64,000 nt of DNA from Linyphia triangularis (lineage: Eukaryota; Arthropoda; Arachnida; Araneae; Linyphiidae), in NCBI GenBank assembly GCA_963978545.1, contig OZ021729.1, positions 85,974,670 to 86,038,669 of the forward strand, given 5' to 3'. This document shows, in pieces, positions 25,101-37,200 of this stretch. A model generated the notes under the pieces. The model made no database searches. It saw only the letters and a list, made by a program, of their open reading frames with translations, and had not been told where the DNA came from. Within the stretch, counting starts at the first letter, position 1, and each line of letters begins with the position of its first letter. Made by a program: the position numbers and the translations under genes.

Positions 25101-28100
25101 CGAAAATAATACTCATTCATCTGATTTGTGTGAGAATTTATGCGCTCAACAAAAGAGGGATAAGCTTATTAAGGAACGTAGATGTTTTTTATGTTGCAAC
25201 ACTAATTGCCGTGTAAAGGGTTGCAAAGGGATTGTTTGTACTTACTGTCAGGGTCGCCATGCTCGCGCTATTTGCTTCAAGTTAGAAAATTCTAAAAAAC
25301 AAAATTCGCATTTAGACTTGAAAGAAAACTCTGTTGACGTTAAATCGACGACTTCAAATTCTGTTATGAATAATTGCAGTGGCGTTTTGTTGCAATGTGT
25401 TAAGGTAGAAATTATCGGTAGCACTTCATCGGATAAAATATTTTGTCTTTTTGACAATGGATCGGAAAAGACTTTTGTTAAGAAAGATGTATCCCGTAGA
25501 TTGGGATTAAAAAAAATAGGTTTGGAAAAGCTAAATATTTACTCGTTCGGATCAAAAACTCCTAAAAATCAAACTTGTTCCAAGGTAGAAGTTAGACTAA
25601 GGAATGTATTGAATGGGCAGGAGACTGTGATTGAGGCATTGGAAATTGAGGAAATTTCTAAGGCGACAATTAGTCTTCCGAACCCAGAAGTTTGGAAGGA
25701 AATGGAATCGAGAGGTGTTAGATTGACGTTTAGTTGTAGTGAATCAACTGGGAGTTGTGAAATTTCGTTGTTAATTGGTTCAGATTTTTATTGGTCTTTA
25801 ACAAATCAAATAAAAAGACTTGATTCATCATTGGTTGCTGTCGACACCAGTCTGGGATGGTCTCTTCAGGGTAGATGCGATGAGCAGAGCGAATGTACTT
25901 CGGTGCATTTGATTCACAGTGAAGATGAATCTGTTTCGGCTGAGTTAAGAAGGTTTTGGGAGATTGAAAGTTTAGGGATACATGATAAGGATTCGGTGTC
26001 TTGGAGTAAGGGAGATGAAGAGGTACTAAGTGAGTTTGATAACTCAATTAGTTTCGTAGATGGTCGATATCGCGTAAGTTTGCCATGGAGACCAGGTATG
26101 AGAGAGGCTTTACAAAATAATGAGTTTGTTGCGCGTAAACGCTTTGAGGGGTTGGTTCGTAGATTCAAATGTGATCACGAGTTGTTTTGTGAGTATAAGG
26201 ATGTAATTGATGATTATGTTAGGGAAGGTATCGTTGAGCGTACTTCTTGTGAATCTTTGTCGAATAGTCAGGGATTTTACCAACCCCATCATGCAGTGAT
26301 ACGTAGCGACAAAACCACAAGTCGGCTTCGAGTCGTTTTCGATGGTTCAGCTCACGAAGATAAAAACATTTCTTTAAATGAAAGTCTATATACGGGACCA
26401 AATTTGCATCCCAATATCCTAGAACTGCTTCTGAGATTTCGAGAAAATTATGTGGCCTTTACAGCTGATGTGAAATCGGCTTTCCTTCAAATTGAATTGG
26501 ACCTTGCTGATCGAGATTTCACGCGTTTCTTCTGGACTGATAATCTAAACAATGATCCCTACGTTCTAAATTTCACGAGAGTTCTTTTTGGACTTAGGCC
26601 TAGTCCATACCTGCTTGCAGCAACTTTAAAACATCATTTCAAAAAATACAAGGAACAATATCCTCATACATTTAATTTGCTAAACAGCTCTGTGTATGTT
26701 GATGACGTCATATCCGGCCGAAATGATGTTCAGGACGCTCTACGTACCTCCATGGAGTGCTTGCAAATATTCAGTGATGCTGGCATGTTACTCCGCAAGT
26801 GGCGAACTAACTCGAAGCAACTTTATTTGTTATGGCAACAAGAAAGGGTTGAGCCAGAATTCTCTGAAACTGTTGCTGTTGATCTTAGTCTACCGATTAA
26901 GGTTTTAGGACTTTCTTGGGATCCAGAAAGAGATTTGATTTATTTTGATCCGAAAGACTTATTGAAGTTTATGTCTCGTAAAATCGAATCAAAGAGATTT
27001 ATTCTAAGTGTAGTTGGGCGTATCTTCGACCCTATAGGGATTATCGGCCCATTTGTCATCAAACTGAAACGTGTACTTCAAGATCTTTGGACTCTGGGAG
27101 TGGACTGGGACTCGGAACTTCCTCCGAAGCTACGCCACCAGTGGCAGCAGTGGAGTAGCGAAGCTGAGGACTTGACTGAGATAAAGATACCTCGGTACTA
27201 TTTAGGTGAACTAGAACAAGATGTATCAATGTTTGAGATACACTGTTTCTCCGACGCGAGTAAGACAGCCTACGGTACAGTATTGTACTTGCGTTTTGTT
27301 ACTCGTAACAATGAAATTGAGACGAGTTTTATTTGCTCGAAGGGTCGTGTAGCACCTTTGAAGTCAATGACAGTGCCCCGACTTGAATTGACAGCAGCTT
27401 TATTGTCAACTAGGTTGGCTAAACAGGTATCAACTTGCCTCAGATTCGACGCCAACATTTACTACTGGACAGATTCTCTTATTTCGTACTACTGGATTCG
27501 CGGCGATTCTTCAACATTCAAACCTTACGTAAAAAATCGTGTTGCAGAAATCCAAATGCTCTCCGACCCTATCCGGTGGGGACACTGTCCAGGAAAGGAC
27601 AATCCTGCTGATCTCATTTCGCGTGGTACATCTGCTCTCAATTTAGTGCAAAACGAACTGTGGTGGAACGGTCCACCTTGGCTTAAACTACCACCTGACC
27701 ATTGGCCAAATCTTCATCGTCCAATTTTAGATTCGGAACTTTGTTCTGAAGAATTGGCATTTAGTTTCAGTGTGCATGTGGCAGTTACCCAACCGAAGGA
27801 ATCTCTTGTCGACATAAAACGATTCAGCAGTCTTAAAAAACTTTTGAGAGTAACCGCATGGATTTTTCGATTCGTGAACAATGTTAAAAACTTAAATAAA
27901 TCATTGAGCTTGTATCTTACTGCAGATGAGATACAAAATGCTGAATATTTTTGGATCAAATACGTTCAAACCGAATTCTATTCTGCTGAAATATCAGCTT
28001 TAAGAAGTAACAAGCAACTTCAGAATAACTCGGAAATAAAGAGTTTAGTGCCTTATTTGGATCAAGACTCTTTGTTACGAATTACTGGACGGTTGCTCGA

Positions 28101-31100
28101 AGCAGATTTATGCTTTGGTGAAAAGCATCCTGTAATTCTTCCTCGACGCTGTAAATTTACCGAGTTACTTGTGACTAGAGAACATGGAGAAATAGGTCAT
28201 TGTGGTGTATCTGCAACTTTGACTCAACTTCGAAAACATTATTGGGTACCTAAAATCCGTCAATTAGTTAAAACGGTCATTCGCAACTGTCTCATTTGCA
28301 AAAAATATAATGCCAAACCAGCTGATCAACTGAGTGGTCAGTTGCCACGAGATAGAATTTCCCGATCTCCTCCTTTTCAAATCGTAGGTGTTGATTTTAC
28401 AGGTGCAATCCTTGTGAAGAACAGTAAAGATACTCAAAAATCTTACGTCGCTTTGTTTACGTGTGCTGTAACACGAGCCGTTCATTTGGAACTAGTATCG
28501 GACATGTCCACAAGGTGTTTTTTACTTGCTTTTCGAAGGTTCCTTGCACGAAGAAGTAATTGCCAAGTGATTTACTCCGACAATGCTCGTACATTTAAAG
28601 CGGCTCAAAGAGAGTTAACGTATTTCACTAACATCTTGAAAGACAGCAAGTTACAAAATTTCGTCGCAGACAAAGGTATCCGCTGGAAATTCATAGTTGA
28701 ACGTGCCCCTTGGTGGGGTGGCTTCTACGAACGCCTTGTTAAGACTGTAAAGGAACCACTGCGTAAAATACTTGGCAAGGCACTTGTGACATTTGAAGAA
28801 CTTTCAACGATTCTCTCAGAGGTTGAAGTCATCGTCAACAATCGACCTCTAACCTATGTAGAGAATGACCCAGGGGAGCCAGAACCTCTCACGCCGGCTC
28901 ACTTCCTCGAATTAGGTTATGGTGATTCCAAATACCCTGTACATTTCATCGAACTGATTGACTCTACAGCGGCCAAGCAATCATACCAAAGGAGAAAGAC
29001 TTACCAGACACTCCTTTTGAAACAAATTTGGAGACGCTGGAAAGAACAGTATTTACTCCAATTAAAGACTGTTAATAACTTTAAATCCCCATCTCTTCGT
29101 AAAAACTTGCAATTAAATGATGTGGTGATTGTTGAAGGGAATGTTAAGTCAAAATTATTGTGGGAACTTGTGGTAATCAAAGAGATATATATTGGAAGAG
29201 ACAATAATGTTAGATCTTGTTTAGTTAAAACTTCTAAAGGTCTCTTCAAAAAACCAATCCAATTGCTTTATCCTTTAGAAATTACATGATGTTCTTAAAC
29301 TAATTTGTTCTTATTTTTCACATTTATGTTAATGAAGAGTACATTATTAATTAATTTTAAATTTTATTTGTTGCAAGATCTTTAAGTATGTATCTTAATT
29401 GTTTATTTTCATTTGATTGTTTATTTCATTGCTTTGATTTGCATTATATGTTTAATTGGGTGAACATTCTGTTCACCGGTGGGGTGTGTGGCGAATATTG
29501 GCGAGAAGCTTGGCGAGAGGGGGAGATTGTTCGCCGTTCGCTGCGCAGGTTTCTTATCACTCGCTTTTTGGAATGCCTTGAATAAAAATCTTGTAATTGA
29601 TAACGCATCGATGATTTTGAGTGGTGTCATGTTTCCTTTAGGCGCATTTGGCAATTGGATATAGTTCAACTTATTAAAAGTCGATTTTTGACAGTTTCGG
29701 CCATTTTTGCCACGGCAGACCAGTGGATTCGTTATCTACTCACTTTTCTCTAATTTCTATAAAAAATTCAAAATGATGTTCGATGGGGTCCAAAAATTGC
29801 AGTCGCCTCTCAGTCTATTCTAGATCAGTAGAATGGAAATGAAATGTGATATCTGGTGTCTAGGTGTTGTATCTGCTTCTTTTACACGAGACCACCACAT
29901 AGCCACCACTTCCCAGTGAGTCGCGAAGGGGCGAACGATTGAGTTGTTGGCGTGATGCAGTGAGTTGCGAAGGGGTGAGAAATTGCGTTGCTGGCGCCAG
30001 AGTTTGCTTGCTGTATGGCAGTGAGTCGCCAAAGATGCCGAGATGGTAGTGTGAAAGTCGTGCAGTATTTTTAGAAAGTGCCGATAGATGGCAGCATGAT
30101 TCATTTTTTCGGTAGTCGCCAATGTAGCGATGTGCGCTAACGGGAAGTCGAACTCGGGACTCCTAGATCAGGAGACAGGTGCGTTAACTACTAGACAAAA
30201 GAGATCTCTGGTATCTAGGTGTTGTATCTGCTGTTGTACACGAGACCACCCCGTATCTTCTAACCCAGTGCATTTAGAAACTACTATCTATAAAGCCTTG
30301 AAATTTGGTGAGTAGGTACTAAAAAGATAACTTAATGAGATGACATTAATTGTTTTCATTTGATGTCTATTTAATATAAATGAAAATTAAAGACCAAACG
30401 ATTTCTGATCTTTGGCTCCGAAAACTTATATCTTTTAAAAGTAAGCCAAATTGGCGACATCAGTTACGTCATCAGTGACGTAATGTTTATTGTCAATTTG
30501 GCTCATTTGTGAAAGATGCAAGTAAGCCATAGCCACACATCCGAATCGTCTGCAACCTTCTTAATTGCAAATTAAAGAGAGGGTTACCAAATAAAAAAAA
30601 AAATGCTCATTATTTGGTAAGTTATAGCGCATTTGGCAATTGGATTTAGTTCAACTTATTAAAAGTCGATTTTTGATCAGTTTCGGCCATTTTTATCCAC
30701 AGCAGACCAGTGGTAATCTACTCACTTTTCTCTAATTTCTATAAAAAATTCAGAATGATGTTCGATGGGGTCCAAAAATTGCAGTCGCCTCTCAGTCTAT
30801 TATATTAAAAACTCAAAAATGGCGTCTAATATATTTTATTTTATATTTGAAATCTTTACATCAATGCAAATGCAGTGGCTCCACCTGGTTTTATCTTTTG
30901 CAATTTTAATTTCCATTTATAATAAACTACACATTAAATGAAAACAATTTATGTCATTTCATAAAGAGATCATTTTCGTACCTACACACCAAATGTCAAG
31001 ACAGGTTATGGAAAGTAGTCTCTAAATGCTCTGTGCTAGACGATTGTAATCTATTGAGTTATAGTGAATGATCCTAACTACAATTTCCTCTTAAACAAAT

Positions 31101-34100
31101 TTTCCTCCTGAAAATTTGAAAACTTCCTTGAGTAGTTGTTTCCATACTTACTGGATAGTGCATTTGTGTATTTCCCCTCTGTTGTCTAAACCGCAATTTC
31201 CATTCGGTGTACCGAGGACGTTCAGCTTTTCGAAACAGGCAGAATTCGCGCTGTCAGCATCTGCAAAACGAACGCTCAAAATATATAATAGCACGAAAAA
31301 CAGCGACAATAAAAAAAAACCAGAAAATGCCTCACTCAGTTCATGAACAACTTTCTTCTGATACTGAATTAAACATCTTTGCTAATGGATTGGAATATCT
31401 GTCTAGAATCTGGGGGATTTGAAGACAATGGAATTAGTCCGAGAGGCAACTAAGTTTAGGTACCCAAACGAACATCATTCTGAATTTTTTGTTATAGAAT
31501 GTGGAGATTAGTGAATAGATTACGAATCCACTGGTCTGCCGCGGCAAAAATGGCCGAAAGTGGTCAAAAATCGACTTGGAATGAGTTGAACTAAATCCAA
31601 TTGCCAAATATGTCATAACTTGCCAAAAATAGAACTTTTTCGTCTGGCAACCCACTTCATTTTGATTTTCAATGAGAAAAAGCGCAAACGATTTCTGATC
31701 TTTGGCTCGAAAAAGTTACATCTTTTAAAAGTTACGTACTCTCAGTTGGTACCATCAGTTACGTCATTAGTGACATAATATTTATTGCCAATTTGGCTCA
31801 CTTTTGAAACATGCAAGTAAGCCAGATATCTAAATCGTCTGCAACCTTCTTACAGTGGCGGATCTAGGATTTTCCTGAAGAGGGTGCGCAACACCGTGCC
31901 TCAGTCAGGTTGAAATTGAATATTTAAAAAAAGTTTTTAAAAAAAAAAAAAAATCTAATCAGAGCGCAGTGTTCAAGAAATATACTTCAAGATAATCGAT
32001 TATACTGAAGAAATTTCTATGAAGGTGGGAACTTGCTACTTTTATTTGTGACTAACTGACTAAGTATAACAGGGGCGTAGCCAGGATTTTTTTTCCGGGG
32101 GGGCTGAGAAATTATAAATGTCAACTTCGGAAACAATGATTATCATTCAATAATTTACAAATCAAAATTAATCAAACTAAAAAACAAATAAACACTTTTT
32201 GGGATTGTAATACTTTTAGCACATATAGCATAATTAGTTACTGGAATTTTAAAACTATATGGTAATTAATTTAGGTAAACATATTTCAATAAAAATATAT
32301 TAATTATTAAAATATTATAATTAAATCAATTTATTATTGGAGTTATAATGTTATTGCCAACAATAACCATTAACATTTGATTAACAAAGTCCCAATCTAA
32401 CGCTTTAACGTCCCAATCCGCATGCCCAGCGAAATAGGTCAATAGTTTTAAAAAAAAGCTTTATGATCGTAACCATTTATATAAAATAATTTATTTGAAT
32501 AGTGAAAAATTGCACTTACATTGAATGGGGTAGAAATAAGAAATTTCTTATATAGAGAATACTGAAGTGTTTAACAAAGTGGGATCCGAGCAATGTTGAA
32601 TATGTATACAATGCTACTCTTGGAGGTTGGAGATGGCTGCTAAGAAAGAGCCGGTTTGTGGCTTTCTGGACACCCCTTGTCACCTATTGTACTAGTGAAC
32701 CAGAGTCCCTGGGGGGGGGGGGGGAAGAGGGATCATGGACTAGACAAGTACAAGATCCCCCCCCCCTCCCAACCCCAGGACTCTGAAAGCCTTTTGTCGG
32801 ACGAAAGTCCGCACCAACGAGACTAGACACCGCGTATCACGTCGACTAGTCATCAAGCCTGAAGTCTGGAGTGCTACATTCAGGGCAGATTCAACTTAAT
32901 TCGATTCGTTAATAATTTCGTTAATAATCGTTAATAATTTCAAAAAATTAGAAAATAATGAAAACTTGTGTTAATTTCAAATTTTAATTATCCAAGTATA
33001 AATAGATCTATTTCTGACTTTCGAGGTTTGAAAATTTCGGAGGGGGCTGCAGCCCCATCAGCCACCCCCTGGCTACGCGCCTGAAGTATAAATCCTATAC
33101 TATACTTACATCAAAATCGGAAATCAGTAATTGTTCATCAAAATTTTACATATTCATAACATATTTATGCAGTGAGCTTAAGAAGTAAAAATAATTTGTT
33201 TTATTGGATAACCCATTGCTACTCGAGTAATCTAAAGTATGCAGAGGGAAAAAAAAATTCAAATTGAATGTTTTACTAATAATTATAATTCGTATCTTTT
33301 TAAAAACGCAATAGAAACAAATACAATTTAAATATTGGACAAATTACTACAAAACAAATTCCAGTCTTCCTTCTTTTTTTTTAAATTTTGCAAATCGATC
33401 TAAAACGCGATCAACGTTACCCGCTAAATGGCAAGGTTCAGACAAGCAATATTATTGATAAAAACAACTTTTTCCTAATATATATTGCCGACCAAACGGT
33501 GTAGTGGTTAGCGTGCTGGCTTCTAGACCGCGAGGTAGCGGGTTCCGAGTCCCGTGTTAGGCATGGGTGTTTGTAAATGTATGTTGGCTTGTCTAATGAC
33601 GAATGTTTCGGCGCATTATAGCCCTCGTGTTGCTGACGGCGCCAGATAATCTGAATACAACCAACCAACCTAATATATATTGTTTTTTCTATATATTTTC
33701 CTATTTAGCAATTTTCTTGATTTTGAGATCTGGCGATTTTTGAATGGGCTGTTGGGCGATTCCTGCTATCTGAGAATTGGCAGTCCTGACCCAAATAGTC
33801 AACCTCTCATTATTTCCCCCCCCCCCAGGGGTTGGCGTTGGACATTATGCATGTGAGAGTCAAAATCTCTTCTTCCCACCTGACAGAAAAGCGATCGGAT
33901 ATCAGGGGTCCTGGAAGACGGGAAGAGTATTTATTGATAATTCAATCCCAGAATACTTTGAATATAAAGGGATGTGTTTTAAAGTGTCGCGAAGATGTCT
34001 TCAAAGTCAAGGGGTTGGAGGTCTGAATATTTGTGGAGTCTTCTAAAGTCCGCTTGAATGTGTCAAGGAGAAGGCTATGAAAAAGGACCTTGGTCCAAAA

Positions 34101-34204
34101 ATAAGCTTTTAATTTGTTGCGTTTTTCGGAAATTAGATGAAGCTCGAAATATGTTTGTTGCGTAAACTTATTGAAAATAAATATTGATTTATTATTATTA
34201 TTTT

Positions 34205-34287
<83 letters not shown>

Positions 34288-37200
34288 GAATTGTAAAAAA
34301 TAAAAAAAAAATAAAAAAATTCAACCTGAGGGAGGGGCGCGCGCCACCCGCGTCCCCTGGGTAGATCCGCCACTGCTTTTTCAATTAAAAATTAAAGACC
34401 TATAGGTTACCAATTACAAAAATGTTTATCATCTGTCAAGTTAAGACAAATTTGGTAATCTGATTTATTTCAACTCATTCCAAGTCGATTTTTGACCAGT
34501 TTCGGCCATTTTTGCCACGGCAGACCAGTGGATTCGTAATCTACTCACTTTTCTCCACACTCTAAAACAATTCAGAATGATGTTCGGGGGGGTACATAAA
34601 CTTACAGACACCTCTCAGTCTACACTAGGATTCAAAATCTACTAAAATGTTTCTTACTTCGCAAAATAATCTGAAGTGAAAATTTACATTACCCCCTTAT
34701 ACCCATTCATCCACTTCTCCGCTTTTTCAAAGAGAGAGAGAAAGAGCTCATTGTTTTGTTGGTTCTTCCTCCATCTCGCCCATCACTCTTCTTTCTTTTT
34801 AATGGGTCATTGTATATCGATGGCGTGAATTATTGATTCATGATGCAGCCAAGTAGGCGCTATTTCCTCGCGGAGATTGATTTGGGAAAAAATCGTAAAC
34901 AACTTTTTAAACACTAGGGGTGTGGCACATCGCACAGCTTTCAATTACACTATATTACTGGATGTGGATTTGTGTCATTTACAATTTTTATCATTCATTG
35001 AGGACAAATGGCCAGTTTGATATTTTTTTTTCGATAAGTCTTATATGCGTCTTTAAAAAAAAAAAAAAAATTGCTAAAATGGGGATTTGGCGATATTTAT
35101 TTCGACAATTCTTCTTCTAAGTGAAACTGCGGAGAGGAGAAATACAATCTTCGATGAGCAATGCTAAAAGAAAGATAACTCTATATTGAAGGCATTCGTT
35201 TTTCAACTTTTTACGCTATTAAAGCATTTTTACGGGAATTTCGGAGGTGGGGATGTTTAGAACACCTTAAGAAGCATTACCACAGCAATTTTGAACAAAA
35301 TCGTTATCGTTTTTTAGCAATTATTGAAAAATATGATTTTCCCAATTTCAGCTACCCTTATGCGCATGCGATTTTGACGAAAACCTGTATGGTAGGTCCT
35401 TGTGCCATCACCAACCCTCACACCAATTTTAAATATCGTAGGTCGATTTGTTCGGTAGTTATGCTGATCACGTACACACAGACAGCCGTATTTTCTAGAT
35501 CACTTTTTTGAGATCAGGATGGTCCAAAACGTGGAGAAATGCAAAAAATCGATATATATATATATTTTTGATCGAATACTATACTTTCATTACTCTATGT
35601 ATTACACATGGGTAACTGAAAGTAAAAAGAATTAATGTCGGTTTCTATTATCCACCGCTTATATATAATTTTTGGTGATAATTGAAATGCTTGTACATCC
35701 AATAGTGGCGGCTCCAAGTACAGCCGGGCTGCATCGAAATTTTTTATTTCGAAACTAAAACGATATATTTTACAAATTTTCTTAAATAAAAATGTATTTT
35801 TAACGGCAAGTGTAAAAAAAAAAAAAAAATTGATTAAAAACAAGCCCCTTGCCTCAATACTCAATTCAGAAGAGAGAGAGAAAGAAAAAAAAAAAAAAAA
35901 ACCTTCTAATCAATCCAAACTGGCGATCATCTACCGAACTGCAGCTAGTTCGAGAATACACGTTTTGGCTGGAACGTTGCCATGGTAACCTATGAAACCC
36001 TTTTCCTTCAAGCAATGTATACGGTATGTGGGGAGATACAGCACCTTCGGTTTGCTAAATTTTGTGATGCATAACGTATATTAGACACAAAATTTACGAA
36101 GTTCACATTAGGTCAGGTAACTTTTTATACGGTTACAGAGTGTAAATAATTGTGTTTTAAGAACAGAATTCGCAGTTTCCCGAAGTTGGCCTATTTAACA
36201 AGAAATTTACAAAATGTAAAATCAGAAAACTTAGGTTTTAGATGGTCTGCGAAGGCCTAATTAACCCCTTTGCCGTCAACCAATCGGCCTAAAACTTGGC
36301 AGATAGGTTGGTTGTATTCAGATTATCTGGCGCCGTCAGCAACACGAGGGCTATAATGCGCCGAAACATTCAGCATTTGACAAGCCAACATACATTTACA
36401 AACACCCATGCCCTTACACGGGACTCAGAACCCGCAACCTCGTGGTCAAGAGGCTAGCACGCTAACCACTATACCGTTTGGTCGGCAACTTGGCAGATGG
36501 ACTCGATGACAATGCATTCTATCAAATTTACGGGCTATAACTGTCACTAAAAGGTCACTTTTACGAAATACTAATAAACCAACTAGCCGTTATCCAATAG
36601 CGGTAAAATAGCATTCAACCTACCATTGCAGAAACTCTTTCCTGTTGCCAGATTTTTTTAAATAAATAAATAATAAATTTGTTTGAATCTGAATAAATAA
36701 ATGATATTTGGACGCGAGTGCTTAAATTCACGTTCATTTTTTAAAAAATAAATTTTAAAACGTAGTTTGTCGGCACATTTTGCTGATAGAAATGTTTTCG
36801 ATATTTAAAATTAGCCGCAAACACCAAGCACACGTTTGTTACAGAATCGGCATTGTGTTAACGAATGTAAAAAGTGGCAATGCGTATAAAAGATTTTTAT
36901 TAAAAACTTTGTGTTTTTGGATAATATTATTTACCATTTTATTAGCGGTTTAATTTTGTTATGAAATTTTAGAGACTTGCAATGTGGACACACTTCAGCC
37001 ATATTGCCGATGAGGCCGATGCACCATTTTTATTTTTGGCAATTCTGCGCCAAAATCCATTTTGCCGAACCTGTAGTTTGTTGTGAATTGGCGACATTTT
37101 ACAAAGTGGCCAAGTAGGCAGAAGCTCATTCTTGCTATCCCCGGTTAGATTTGAGCCATTATTTGATTGTTTCGCTTATTCACAGATGCCATGTTGTACA

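Larger units (their letters stand above)
23478..29640 (+). mobile_element. Complete BEL/Pao LTR retrotransposon, 6163 bp
   Basis: LTRs of 154 bp (23478-23631 and 29487-29640) are identical by eye. A primer-binding site, one intact gag-pol frame and a purine-rich stretch are in canonical order, and GGCGC target copies flank it. There is no env frame after pol. Identical LTRs mean a recent insertion. It lies on the + strand inside a - strand ADAM intron, antisense to the host transcript. Confidence 0.96.
22991..29817. mobile_element. Fold-back element A, copy 2, split by the BEL/Pao element
   Basis: The left part is 22991-23477 and the right part 29646-29817. Joining them across one GGCGC restores the order seen in copies 1, 3 and 7. 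The retrotransposon is therefore younger than this A copy. Confidence 0.85.
31853..34375. mobile_element. Non-autonomous DNA element with CAGTGGCGGATCTA ends, 2523 bp
   Basis: It begins CAGTGGCGGATCTAGG and ends with TAGATCCGCCACTG, a perfect 14-bp inverted repeat. The flanking 8-mers match at only 5 of 8 positions, so hAT membership is tentative. It contains a nested hAT-like element, a SINE and a TA microsatellite. No transposase is recognised. Confidence 0.65.
31435..34622. mobile_element. Fold-back element A, copy 4, split by a 2.5-kb insert
   Basis: The left part (31435-31852) starts TAGTCCGAGAGGC. The right part (34376-34622) ends CTCTCAGTCTA. The sequence between is a separate element with its own inverted ends. 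Confidence 0.8.

Noticed and set aside
25730..26047. - strand frames inside the BEL/Pao gag-pol region
   Set aside because: Shadows of the long coding frame on the other strand.
33942..34384. Open frames of 83 and 143 codons with Ile-Tyr repeats
   Set aside because: Generated by the (TA)n microsatellite at 34202-34283.
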